64,000 bases of DNA from the NCBI RefSeq assembly GCF_004116405.1, contig NZ_SDIC01000006.1:62001-126000 (forward strand), in the 5' to 3' direction. Shown here piece after piece: positions 1 to 7,640 of the stretch (the first letter of the stretch is position 1; each line of letters opens with the position of its first letter). The notes beneath the pieces are model-generated. The model saw only the letters and a list, made by a program, of their open reading frames with translations, was not told the DNA's origin and did not search any database. Source of the DNA: Halegenticoccus tardaugens. GTDB lineage: Archaea > Halobacteriota > Halobacteria > Halobacteriales > Haloferacaceae. A program made the translations under genes and the position numbers.

Positions 1-1
1 C

Positions 2-712
2 CGCCAGACCGACGGCGCGCTGGAGTGGGAGTCGACGACCGACGCCGTCCCGATCCTCGCGCACCTGCTCCGGCTCGACGACGACCTCGACGCGATCCGC
101 GCCGCGACGCCCGACGATCCGCTCCTCCGGCGAGCCTTCGAGGCGTACCGCGGGATGCGGCTCGTCCGCGACCCCGCCTTCACGTGTCTCGTCTCTTTCA
201 TCTGCTCCGCGCAGATGCGCGTCTCGCGCATCCACGGGATGCAGCGGGCGCTCTCACGGACCTACGGGGACACCGTGGTCGCGGGCGGCCGCGAGTTCCG
301 CGCGTTCCCGTCGCCGGAGCGACTCGCCGCCCGAACGGAAGCCGAGCTCCGCGACCTCAACCTCGGCTACCGCGCGCCGTACGTCCGACGGACCGCGGAG
401 ATGGTCGCGGAAGAAGAGGCCGACCCGACGGCCGCCGCCGAACTGCCGTACGAGGACGCGCGCGAGTACCTCACCCGGTTCGTCGGCGTGGGTGACAAGG
501 TGGCCGACTGCGTCCTCCTGTTCTCGCTCGGCTTCCTGGAGGCGGTGCCGCTCGACACGTGGATCAAGAGCGCCATCGCCGACAACTACCCCGACTGCGA
601 GCGGGGAAACTACGCGGCCACCTCTCGGGCCATCCGCGAACGTTTCGGGGGCCGCTACGCCGGCTACGCGCAAACGTACGTGTTCTACTATCTCCGGGGC
701 GGCGGCGCTTGA
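2..712 (+). CDS. OGG1-type DNA glycosylase/AP lyase (5' partial)
   Basis: The reading frame enters from the left edge, so the N-terminus is missing. About 236 residues remain. The C-terminal half shows the helix-hairpin-helix glycosylase signature: GVGDKVADC carries the lysine expected to act as Schiff-base nucleophile, and PLDTW supplies the catalytic aspartate about 22 residues later. In the family this excises oxidised purines such as 8-oxoguanine and then nicks the abasic site. The product ends in a GGGA tail. It is transcribed alone or as the last gene of an operon, since a T-rich stretch follows the stop. An alkyl-base glycosylase specificity cannot be excluded from the fragment. Confidence 0.85.
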   Translation, partial: RQTDGALEWESTTDAVPILAHLLRLDDDLDAIRAATPDDPLLRRAFEAYRGMRLVRDPAFTCLVSFICSAQMRVSRIHGMQRALSRTYGDTVVAGGREFRAFPSPERLAARTEAELRDLNLGYRAPYVRRTAEMVAEEEADPTAAAELPYEDAREYLTRFVGVGDKVADCVLLFSLGFLEAVPLDTWIKSAIADNYPDCERGNYAATSRAIRERFGGRYAGYAQTYVFYYLRGGGA

Positions 713-715
713 GAC

Positions 716-724
716 GGGTTTTTT
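716..724 (+). terminator. T-rich termination stretch
   Basis: GGG followed by six T residues starts four bases after the glycosylase stop codon. Archaeal RNA polymerase commonly terminates in such U-rich tracts without a hairpin. The call rests on position and composition only. Confidence 0.4.
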
Positions 725-740
725 CTTATCGAAGGGCAAT

Positions 741-748
741 TTTATTAT
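741..748 (+). promoter_or_regulatory. TATA-like box for UPF0212 gene
   Basis: TTTATTAT lies in an otherwise GC-rich stretch, about 65 bases before the ATG at 810. A start about 26 bases downstream would leave an untranslated leader of roughly 40 nt. No other AT-rich box is nearer. Confidence 0.4.
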
Positions 749-809
749 CCCGCTCCCCGGGGTATTCAGGCGAAGGTTCATACAGCCGCGTGGACAACTA
801 GCGCCCACA

Positions 810-1295
810 ATGGATTGTAGAGTCGTCGTGGAAGCGGCGGTCCCCGTGTACGACGTGGAGACGCCGGACGAGGCGATTCGAATCGCCATCTCGAAGACGG
901 GTGAGATGCTTAATCCGAAGCTCAATTACGTCGAGATAAATATGGGCTCCCGCGAGTCTCCGTCCGGCGACGAGCTTCCGCCGGCGTTCATCGCGGCCGA
1001 CGAGGCGCTCGTCGCGCTGGAACTCGAAATGACCGTGTTCAACGTCGAACGCGAGGAGCACGCGAGCCGGATCGCCCGCAAGGAGATCGGCCAGCGACTC
1101 GCGAACATTCCGCTGAAAATCCTCTCCGTGGAGGAGCTCGAAGAGGACGGGGACGACGACGCCGAGGAGACGGATTCGGAGACCGAGGCGGACGCGGACG
1201 CCGACGAGAGCGCCGCGGAGGCCGCCGACGGCGACGATGAAGACGACCTCCTCCCCGAGTTCGAGGAGATGGTCGAGGAAGAGTCCGGCGGATAG
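810..1295 (+). CDS. UPF0212 (DUF555) family protein
   Basis: 161 residues. Residues 1-110 match the archaeal UPF0212 family as I remember it (start MDCRVVVEAAVP, then the ALELEMTVFNVEREEH block). The last 50 residues are an acidic tail of Asp/Glu repeats, typical of haloarchaeal proteins. The reading frame is open far upstream, but the ATG at 810 gives the family start and lies after a TATA-like box. The function of the family is unknown. The segment where I recall a CxxC zinc knuckle in methanogen members reads RESPSGDEL here, with no cysteine. It stands alone between a glycosylase and a convergent UPF0058 gene. Confidence 0.85.
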   Translation: MDCRVVVEAAVPVYDVETPDEAIRIAISKTGEMLNPKLNYVEINMGSRESPSGDELPPAFIAADEALVALELEMTVFNVEREEHASRIARKEIGQRLANIPLKILSVEELEEDGDDDAEETDSETEADADADESAAEAADGDDEDDLLPEFEEMVEEESGG

Positions 1296-1341
1296 CCGCC
1301 GCTACTGGCTGTGAGTTCCGGTAGGGGACGAGGACTTCGAT

Positions 1342-1578
1342 TCAGTCGGCCTGTGGAGCGAGCGCTTCCGACTCGGCTTCTCCCATCGACGACGTAATCC
1401 CGCGCGCCAGCTCAAAAACGGCCGCCTTGTGGTCGGTCTTTGACTTGTGAATAGATGTCGGTCGTACGCCCAGCGTCTCGTACTCCGACATTTCGAACTC
1501 GCGTCCTTCCCATTTTTCGCACTGGTTCTGTACCTCTGCAAGCAGGCCGTGAAGGTGAATGAGCTCCTGCTTCTTCAT
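1342..1578 (-). CDS. UPF0058 family protein
   Basis: 78 residues starting MKKQELIHLHGLL, the family's usual N-terminus, so the ATG at 1578 is preferred over a TTG two codons upstream. The product is a small, probably helical archaeal protein of unknown function. A TATA box (TTATATTATTAT) is centred about 32 bases before the start, consistent with a leaderless transcript. The gene is monocistronic and convergent with UPF0212. Confidence 0.85.
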   Translation of the reverse strand: MKKQELIHLHGLLAEVQNQCEKWEGREFEMSEYETLGVRPTSIHKSKTDHKAAVFELARGITSSMGEAESEALAPQAD

Positions 1579-1605
1579 GAGCAACCCATGCTTGCAACTG
1601 GAGGG

Positions 1606-1617
1606 TTATATTATTAT
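1606..1617 (-). promoter_or_regulatory. TATA box for UPF0058 gene
   Basis: An unbroken A/T run (TTATATTATTAT on the plus strand) lies 28-39 bases upstream of the UPF0058 start codon, the usual archaeal core-promoter distance. Confidence 0.55.
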
Positions 1618-1987
1618 CTTGAGCACCGTTAGCACACTCCTGCCCGCTCGGTGGCATCTGACGGCGGATTTCGCCCCCTCACGGCGGTGCGGTGTGAACG
1701 TTTTAGTTTCTTCTTACCCTGATAGTAAACGTCGGTTACTCCATTGTTCACGTCAGTTTCGTCGGTGAACTCACGGTCGAGCCGACGAGTCAGCGGACCA
1801 CACTCGCCGCCGTCGACCATCGGCAGCGCGGCGCGGTATCCCGCCGCGCGTGATCGATCCGTCAAACCAAAGATGCCTCCGTGCGCCGGTCGGAGCGCGG
1901 ACTCCCGAAGGCGCATCTCGCGAACGGGAAAACTCTCGTCCTCGCGTGCGGACCCGGGCGCGCACGCCGGGTTCCGGCCGGTGAACG
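1618..1987. other. Intergenic stretch, possible small minus-strand ORF
   Basis: No recognisable gene. On the minus strand an open frame from an ATG near 1929 to a stop at 1629 would encode about 100 residues, but its third-position GC is visibly lower than in neighbouring genes and I recognise no family. A run around 1700-1740 (GTTTTAGTTTCTTC, then GATAGTAAACG) is AT-rich and could be a promoter or terminator. I treat the stretch as non-coding unless homologues are found. Confidence 0.3.
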
Positions 1988-2167
1988 CTACTGAAACTGT
2001 TTTACGATTTCGAGGTCGCGCTCGGTCCGCATGAACTCGGTCAGCCGGCGCGTGGCGTGGCAGTTCGGGCAATCGAAGTTGCGTCGCGTCGCCGGCAGAT
2101 CGCTCGGGTTCGCTTCCCACTCCTTTCCGCACTCGGGGCACAACAGGCGGACGAACGCTTCGACCAT
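1988..2167 (-). CDS. Small zinc-ribbon protein
   Basis: 59 residues from the ATG at 2167 (an in-frame start two codons upstream is less likely). Two CxxC knuckles, CPECGK near residue 10 and CPNCHA near residue 35, form a four-cysteine zinc ribbon. Small ribbons of this type are abundant in haloarchaea and are thought to bind nucleic acid or protein, but the role of this one is unknown. CAATAAAAG at 2192-2200 lies about 29 bases before the start and is a likely TATA box. The neighbour upstream is the TFB gene on the same strand, about 77 bases away. Confidence 0.75.
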   Translation of the reverse strand: MVEAFVRLLCPECGKEWEANPSDLPATRRNFDCPNCHATRRLTEFMRTERDLEIVKQFQ

Positions 2168-2244
2168 GGTCACGACTGTCGCCTGCTACCTCAATAAAAG
2201 TTGTTGCGGGTTTCGTCCGTCTCGGGGCCGAACGCCGGTCGAAC

Positions 2245-3225
2245 TCACGCGAACAGTCCGAGTTCCTCGGCTTCGAGGAGCTCCTTGTACCGGTTTCGGA
2301 TGGTGACTTCGCTGATGTTCGCGACGTCGCTCACCTCGCTCTGGGTCACCTTCTCGTTGGTGAGCAGCGCCGCCGCGTAGACGGCGGCCGCCGCGAGCCC
2401 CACCGGACTCTTTCCGCTGTGGATCCCCGCCTCCTTCGCGGTTCGGAGGAGCTGTCGGGCGCGGCGTTCGGTCTCGTCGGAGAGGTCGAGGTCCGACGCG
2501 AACCGCGGGACGTACTGCTCGGGGTCCGCGGGCTGGATCTCGAGCTTCAGCTCGCGCACCACGTAGCGGTACGTCCGCGTCAGCTCCATCTTGTCGACGC
2601 GAGAGACGCTGGCGATTTCGTCGAGGCTGCGGGGCGTGCCGGCCTGTCGCGCGGCGGCGTACAGCGCGCTGGTGGCGACACCCTCGATCGAGCGTCCCGG
2701 GAGCAGATCCTCGCTCAGCGCGCGGCGGTAGATGACGCTGGCGGTCTCGCGGACGTTCTCGGGCAGCCCGAGCGCGCTCGCCATCCGGTCGATCTCCCCC
2801 AGCGCCTGCTTCAAGTTCCGCTCCTTCGAGTCGCGCGTGCGGAACCGCTCGTTCCACGTCCGAAGCCGCTGCATCTGCCGTCGCTGGCGGGCCGAGAGCG
2901 CCTTTCCGTAGGCGTCCTTGTCCTGCCAGCCGATGTTGGTCGACAGGCCCTTGTCGTGCATCATCTGCGTCGTCGGCGCGCCGACCCGCGACTTCGAGTT
3001 CCGCTCTTCGCCGTTGAAGGCGCGCCACTCGGGGCCGCGGTCGACCGAATCCTCCTCGACGACGAGCCCGCAGTCGGTGCAGACGGTTTCGCCGTGCTCC
3101 GTGTCGGTCACGAGCCGACCACCGCACTCCGGACACGTGCGGACCGACTCGGAGACCTCCCGCTCCGTGGTCTCTCGCTGCTGTTCACCGTTTTCCGTGT
3201 ACGTGCGGATTGTCGTATCGCTCAT
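2245..3225 (-). CDS. tfb: Transcription initiation factor IIB (TFB)
   Basis: 326 residues, full length. An N-terminal zinc ribbon (CPECGG near residue 34, CTDCG near 52) is followed by the B-reader/linker with GPEWRAF, and then two cyclin repeats (about 125-215 and 220-318). The end of the second repeat has the DNA-recognition helix that contacts the BRE (VTIRNRYKEL). TFB bridges TBP-bound promoters and RNA polymerase. Haloarchaea keep several TFB paralogues with different promoter preferences, and I cannot tell which this is. A TATA box lies about 95 bases upstream, so the transcript probably has a leader of about 65 nt, unlike most genes here. Confidence 0.95.
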   Translation of the reverse strand: MSDTTIRTYTENGEQQRETTEREVSESVRTCPECGGRLVTDTEHGETVCTDCGLVVEEDSVDRGPEWRAFNGEERNSKSRVGAPTTQMMHDKGLSTNIGWQDKDAYGKALSARQRRQMQRLRTWNERFRTRDSKERNLKQALGEIDRMASALGLPENVRETASVIYRRALSEDLLPGRSIEGVATSALYAAARQAGTPRSLDEIASVSRVDKMELTRTYRYVVRELKLEIQPADPEQYVPRFASDLDLSDETERRARQLLRTAKEAGIHSGKSPVGLAAAAVYAAALLTNEKVTQSEVSDVANISEVTIRNRYKELLEAEELGLFA

Positions 3226-3314
3226 GATCGTGTGGGGGACCCCGCTCTCACCGGTTCGAAGAGACGAAAGAAAACCCGGCGGGCGCGTCCTTACGAGTAG
3301 TAAAGGGCCGAAAA

Positions 3315-3325
3315 GTATATAAATG
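3315..3325 (-). promoter_or_regulatory. TATA box for tfb
   Basis: GTATATAAATG on the plus strand (a strong TATA box read on the minus strand) is the only AT-rich box upstream of the TFB gene. Its distance predicts a transcript with a 5' leader of about 65 nt. Confidence 0.55.
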
Positions 3326-3481
3326 TTTCGCGGCTGTGCGAGACGAAAATCGACCGACTGGGCCGTCTTCGCCGCGGCGTCGTCCCGTTCTTCCGATGCG
3401 CCCTCGATACCCTCACGGTTCTTAACGGTTTCGTCGATTTGGCGGCGTTCCGTACCGTCGTCACCCGCGTCCGAACGCGCG

Positions 3482-4459
3482 TCAGAGCCACCCCTCGTTT
3501 CTGAAGTACGTCAACAGGATCACGGCCACGGCGGCCATCCCGATCATCACCGCCGGGTACCCGAACGTCCAGCGCAGCTCCGGCATGTTGTACGCGCCCT
3601 CGCCGAAGTTCATCCCGTACACGCCGACGACGAACGACAGCGGTAAAATGATCGTCGCGACGACTGTCAGCCGCTTCATCACCTCGTTCGTCGACTGCGA
3701 CAGTGTGTTGAGGTAGATGTCCCGCGCGCCGCTCGCGAGGTCGCGGTACGTCTCCGTGAGGTCGACGAGCTGGACGAGGTGGTCGCCGACGTCGCGGTAG
3801 TACTTCTCCGTCGGCTCGCGGATCTCGTCGGGATCGCCCCGCGCGAGCGGGACGATCGCCTCGCGGGTCGGCCACAGGAGCTTTCGGACGGACAGCAGGT
3901 CGCGCCGGACGGCGTTGAGCGACCGGAGCACGTCCGGATCCGGCCCGTCGAGGATACCGTCCTCGACCTCCTCGATCGTCCGCTCGATCTCGTCGAGCAG
4001 GTCGAAGTAGCCGTCGACGATCCCGTCGAGGATCCGGTACGCGGCGAAGTCCGGACCGGACCGCAACAGGCGCTCGTCGCCCCGTCCGACGGCGTCCCAG
4101 GTTCGCTCGACCGGCTCGGGGGCGTGGGTCGACATCGTCACCAGCCAGTCCGAGCCGACGAACAGCCCAACCGGTCGCGTCAAAATTTCGTCCCGGAACG
4201 CCGTTTCGCCGCCGCGGAGCGTCGCGGTCTTCGCCAGCACGAACAGGTGCGCGGGGTAATCCTCCGACTTCGGTCGGACGCCCCGCCGGACGTCCTCGAC
4301 CGACAGCGGGTGGATGCCGAAGACGTCGGCGACCGCCGCCAGTTCGTCGGCGTCCGCGTTCGACGCCCGGACCCACGTCGTTCCCGTCGCGGCCCTCGCG
4401 CGCTCGATATCCGCGTACGCCGTGGCTCCGTCGGCGTCGTAGACGACGGCGGAGATCAC
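3482..4459 (-). CDS. corA: CorA family magnesium/cobalt transporter
   Basis: 325 residues. A cytoplasmic alpha/beta domain and long helices lead to two C-terminal membrane segments. The signature GMN (in GVYGMNF, near residue 287) ends the first one, and the chain ends in a short hydrophilic tail. CorA forms pentameric Mg2+ (or Co2+) channels. The start is a GTG that overlaps the stop of the upstream 54-codon gene (GTGA), indicating translational coupling. Larger upstream extensions of the frame run through unrelated genes and are shadows. Confidence 0.92.
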   Translation of the reverse strand: MISAVVYDADGATAYADIERARAATGTTWVRASNADADELAAVADVFGIHPLSVEDVRRGVRPKSEDYPAHLFVLAKTATLRGGETAFRDEILTRPVGLFVGSDWLVTMSTHAPEPVERTWDAVGRGDERLLRSGPDFAAYRILDGIVDGYFDLLDEIERTIEEVEDGILDGPDPDVLRSLNAVRRDLLSVRKLLWPTREAIVPLARGDPDEIREPTEKYYRDVGDHLVQLVDLTETYRDLASGARDIYLNTLSQSTNEVMKRLTVVATIILPLSFVVGVYGMNFGEGAYNMPELRWTFGYPAVMIGMAAVAVILLTYFRNEGWL

Positions 4460-4620
4460 GATCGCTCCTCCCCGCCGTAGCCGACCGCGAGCAGCGTGAC
4501 CCCGATCATCACGCCCGTGACGGAGAACGCCCGTCCGGGGTACGGCGCGACGAGGCCCACCGCGTAGCCGACGAGTCCCGCTCCGGTGAGGACGACGCCG
4601 GCCGTCAGCGCGCGATCCAT
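4456..4620 (-). CDS. 54-residue membrane protein coupled to corA
   Basis: ATG at 4620 to TGA at 4456. The predicted product is MDRALTAGVVLTG... with two hydrophobic segments (about 7-26 and 32-48) separated by a Pro/Gly turn, and a charged GGEERS end. Its stop codon overlaps the GTG of corA. Codon use is typical of the region. No domain is recognised. The tight coupling suggests an accessory or assembly partner of CorA, which is inference only. Confidence 0.7.
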   Translation of the reverse strand: MDRALTAGVVLTGAGLVGYAVGLVAPYPGRAFSVTGVMIGVTLLAVGYGGEERS

Positions 4621-4662
4621 ATCTCCGGGCTTGCGCGCGCGGGTGAAAAGCGTTGCCGGGCC

Positions 4663-5301
4663 TCAGGCCGGGTGCTCGATCGCCTCCATCATCGAGACGA
4701 CGTTCTCCTCCTCGTCCGCGTCCCGCGGGTAGACGCCGAGCGGGACGACGAAGTCGTCGTCCCGCGCCTTCGCGACGTGGACGAACACGTCCACCTCCTG
4801 CCCCTCGAAGGTCGCCGTCGCCTCGTACTTGCTCACCGTCTCGTCGCTCCCCAGCACCGTCGCGGACCGTTCGTCCACCTTCTCCGGATCGCTGAGCCCC
4901 TCGTAGTTGCTGGTGAGCATCTCGACGAGCTCGTCGTGGTCGTAGTCGCCGATCGGGTTGAACGTCTTCCCCGCCACCTCGACCGCCGGACTGGAGATGA
5001 CCGCGAACACGCCGAGCTTCGCCTCGCCGACGACCGGGATGCGCATCGTCTTCTCGTAGGTCGCGATCTCGTTCGTCGCCTCCACCGTCCGCGTCTGCCC
5101 GGCCGCCGAGAACTCGCGCTCCACCGTCTGCGACTCCTCTTCCTCCAGTTCGTACCCGGCGTCCGACGCGGTCTCCTCGTCGGTCCTCGCCGGCTCCGCT
5201 TCGAACGTGAGCGCCTCCTCCCCGGTGACGAAGTCGAGACACCCGCCTCCCAGCGTCAGCGCCGCGAGCGCGCCCGTCGCCACACGTCTGCGTGTGTACA
5301 T
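4663..5301 (-). CDS. Secreted lipoprotein, DUF6517-like
   Basis: 212 residues. The N-terminus has a charged start (MYTRRR), a short hydrophobic stretch and a lipobox ending in GGGC (cysteine at 21), so the mature protein is probably lipid-anchored outside the membrane. The rest is an acidic, beta-rich domain with no catalytic motif I can name. It resembles the haloarchaeal DUF6517 lipoproteins, whose role is unknown. It lies upstream of the corA pair on the same strand with a 42-base gap and may be its own transcription unit. An AT-containing box (CATAAGTTATG) lies about 30 bases before the start. Confidence 0.75.
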   Translation of the reverse strand: MYTRRRVATGALAALTLGGGCLDFVTGEEALTFEAEPARTDEETASDAGYELEEEESQTVEREFSAAGQTRTVEATNEIATYEKTMRIPVVGEAKLGVFAVISSPAVEVAGKTFNPIGDYDHDELVEMLTSNYEGLSDPEKVDERSATVLGSDETVSKYEATATFEGQEVDVFVHVAKARDDDFVVPLGVYPRDADEEENVVSMMEAIEHPA

Positions 5302-5531
5302 GTTCTCGCCTTTCAGACTCTCACGCCATAAGTTATGTGGCTCTCCCGTCCGGTATTCGGAGGTTCGAACGTCGTCGAAGTGTCTCCAAATGTTGACATC
5401 ATCGGGACGTTTCCGAGACGCTGGGTGTCACGGTTAGTTGATGACCCTCGGCGACGTACGGTCTCTCACCCGCGGCGTTGACACGGCTGCCACGTGCCTC
5501 TGACAGTCACCGTGCCCGTGCCGCGGGGTTT

Positions 5532-6383
5532 TCAACGACCTCGCCACACCGGCTCGCGGTCCTCCAGAAACGCGTCGATTCCCTCGTCCTTATCTTCGGT
5601 AGCGAAGAGGCCGACGAACAGCTCGCGCTCGTAGTCGAGGCCGGCCTCCAGGTCCAGCCGCGAGGCGGCCCGAACGGCTTCCTTCGCCCGCCGGAGCGCC
5701 ACGGGGCTCTTGTCGGCCATCTTCTGCGCGAGGTCGTTCACGCGATCGTCCAGCGCGTCGGCCGGCACCGCCGCCTCGACGAGGCCGATCTCGGCCGCCT
5801 CCGTCGCGTCGATCAGCTCGCCGGAGAGGACGAGCCGCATCGCCTGTCCGGGACCGACGAGCCGCACCAGCCGCTGCGTTCCGCCGCCGCCGGGAACGAG
5901 CCCGAGGTTGATCTCGGGCTGGCCGAGCTTCGCGTCGTCGCGGGCGAACCGCACGTCGCACGCCTGCGCGAGTTCGCAGCCGCCGCCGAGCGCGTGGCCG
6001 TTGATCCGCGCGATCACCGGCTTCGGACAGTCGGCGACCGTCTCGTACACGCGCGGTCGCTCGCTCGCCTCGCGCTGCTCGACGAGGCTCCGATCTCTGA
6101 GTTCCGTCACGTCCGCGCCCGCGACGAACGCTCGCGCCTCCTCCGACCCGGTGAGGACGACGACCCGAACCGCGTCGTCGTCGGCGACGGCCGCGAAGAC
6201 GGCCTTCAGCTCCCGCCGAACCGCCGCGTTCATCGCGTTGCGCGCGTCCGGTCGGTCGATCGCGACGGTCGCTACCCCCTCGCCGCGCGCGCCGACCTCG
6301 GCCTCGACGTGTTCGCAGTCCGCGGCGACGGCGACGACGCTCGCTTCCTTTCCGCCGTCCGCTCTCTCACCGCCGTCACGCAT
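5532..6383 (-). CDS. Enoyl-CoA hydratase (crotonase fold)
   Basis: 283 residues, slightly long because of a 25-residue N-terminal extension. Both catalytic glutamates of active hydratases are present: one in GGGCEL (within the oxyanion-hole region GHALGGGC) and one in QPEINLG, followed by GGGGTQRL. It should hydrate 2-enoyl-CoA to 3-hydroxyacyl-CoA. The start overlaps the end of the 3-hydroxyacyl-CoA dehydrogenase gene by 8 bases, so the two form an operon for consecutive beta-oxidation steps. In the context of the paa genes it could serve as the PaaF-type hydratase. Confidence 0.9.
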   Translation of the reverse strand: MRDGGERADGGKEASVVAVAADCEHVEAEVGARGEGVATVAIDRPDARNAMNAAVRRELKAVFAAVADDDAVRVVVLTGSEEARAFVAGADVTELRDRSLVEQREASERPRVYETVADCPKPVIARINGHALGGGCELAQACDVRFARDDAKLGQPEINLGLVPGGGGTQRLVRLVGPGQAMRLVLSGELIDATEAAEIGLVEAAVPADALDDRVNDLAQKMADKSPVALRRAKEAVRAASRLDLEAGLDYERELFVGLFATEDKDEGIDAFLEDREPVWRGR

Positions 6384-7257
6384 CGTCCACCCCGCTCACG
6401 CCCGCGATCTCGCCGTCCTCCCAGACGTAGAACCCCTCGCCGGTCTTCTTGCCCAGCTTCCCGGCGCGTACCTTGTTCCGGAGGATCGTCGGCGGGCGGA
6501 ACCGCTCGCCGAGTTCCTCGCGCAGGTGTTCGAGGATGCCGAGGCGCACGTCCAGCCCGACCACGTCGCCGAGTTCGATCGGTCCCACCGGGTGGTTGTA
6601 CCCGAGTTCCATCGCGGCGTCGACGTCCCGCGGCTCCGCGACGCCCTCCTCGACCATCCGCATCGCCTCGACGCCGAGCGCGACGCCGAGCCGCGAGCTG
6701 GCGAACCCGGGCGCGTCGTTCACGACGACGGCGGTCTTTCCGATCCCGTCGACGAACGCCTCGGCGAACGCCCGCGTCTCCGCCGACGTCTGCTCCGCGA
6801 GGACGACCTCGACCAGCGCCATGATGTGCACCGGGTTGAAAAAGTGCAGTCCGATCGCCCGCGTCGGGTCCGACAGCGCGCTCGCGATGCCCGTCACCGG
6901 GAGCGAAGACGTGTTCGTCGCGATCGCGGCGTCGGCGGGCGCGACCTCCTCGACCTCGCCGAGCACCGTCCGCTTCAGTTCCTCGTCCTCCGGGACGGCC
7001 TCCACCACGAGATCCGCGTCGGACGCGGCCGCCGCGAGGTCCGTCGTTCCGACGATCCGGTCCAGCGCCTCCCGGGCCGCCTCGGCGGTGACCTTCCCGC
7101 GCTCGACCCCGCCGTCGAGGTTCGATTCGATCGCCTCGATCCCCTCGTCGACGATCCCCTCGTCGACGTCCCGGAGCGCCACCTCGTGGCCGGCCATCGC
7201 GCTCACCTGGGCGATGCCGTGGCCCATCGTCCCCGCGCCGAGTACACAGACGTTCAT
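6376..7257 (-). CDS. 3-hydroxyacyl-CoA dehydrogenase
   Basis: 293 residues. The N-terminal Rossmann domain starts with GAGTMGHG and the NAD-specific acidic residue follows at the end of the second strand (ALRDVD). The signature HFFNPVHIM carries the catalytic histidine and the C-terminal helical domain starts near residue 185. It oxidises (S)-3-hydroxyacyl-CoA with NAD+. It is the first gene of a two-gene operon with the overlapping hydratase. GATTAAATC at 7281-7289 lies about 28 bases before the ATG and is a good TATA box for a leaderless message. A PaaH-like role in phenylacetate breakdown is possible. Confidence 0.92.
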   Translation of the reverse strand: MNVCVLGAGTMGHGIAQVSAMAGHEVALRDVDEGIVDEGIEAIESNLDGGVERGKVTAEAAREALDRIVGTTDLAAAASDADLVVEAVPEDEELKRTVLGEVEEVAPADAAIATNTSSLPVTGIASALSDPTRAIGLHFFNPVHIMALVEVVLAEQTSAETRAFAEAFVDGIGKTAVVVNDAPGFASSRLGVALGVEAMRMVEEGVAEPRDVDAAMELGYNHPVGPIELGDVVGLDVRLGILEHLREELGERFRPPTILRNKVRAGKLGKKTGEGFYVWEDGEIAGVSGVDDA

Positions 7258-7362
7258 GAAGGATTCCGTGACCGGCGGGCGATTAAATCATTCCCTCCCG
7301 GCGTTCGCCTCGCTGTTCGGCCCGTAGAGTTACAGTCTCGTGCGGCGGACTTTCCGTCGAAC

Positions 7363-7605
7363 ATGTCAGACAAGACGATCACCGAGGAGAAGCTCGCGCG
7401 CGAGGAGGCCGCGGAGCGTCTCGAACGATTGGCGGCGGCGCTCCGCGACGGCGACGACGGCTGCGACGTTCGGGTCGGGAACAAGACCGTCAGGCTCCAC
7501 CCGCCGAAGAGGGTGAACGTGGAGGTCGGCGTCCGCGAGCGCTCGTCGATCCTCCGCGGGAGCCGCGAATCCGTCACCGTCACGATCGACTGGAAGCCGA
7601 AGTAG
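7363..7605 (+). CDS. Amphi-Trp domain protein
   Basis: 80 residues from the ATG at 7363. The layout is a charged helix (KLAREEAAERLERLAAAL) and then a short strand-rich half ending VTVTIDWKPK, the pattern of the amphi-Trp family: small proteins with an amphipathic C-terminal strand containing tryptophan, of unknown function. The much longer open frame upstream is antisense to the dehydrogenase and is a shadow. It is divergent from the dehydrogenase with about 105 bases between the starts. Confidence 0.75.
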   Translation: MSDKTITEEKLAREEAAERLERLAAALRDGDDGCDVRVGNKTVRLHPPKRVNVEVGVRERSSILRGSRESVTVTIDWKPK

Positions 7606-7640
7606 GCGCGCGTCGGATCCGCCGTCCCGCGACCGTCGTC

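Noticed and set aside
492..809. Long N-terminal extension of the UPF0212 frame
   Set aside because: It reads through the glycosylase gene in another frame and gives low-complexity Arg/Ser protein; the family start is at 810.
1744..2034. 96-residue plus-strand ORF
   Set aside because: Basic, Ser/Arg-rich composition unlike acidic halophile proteins; no start signal; overlaps the zinc-ribbon gene.
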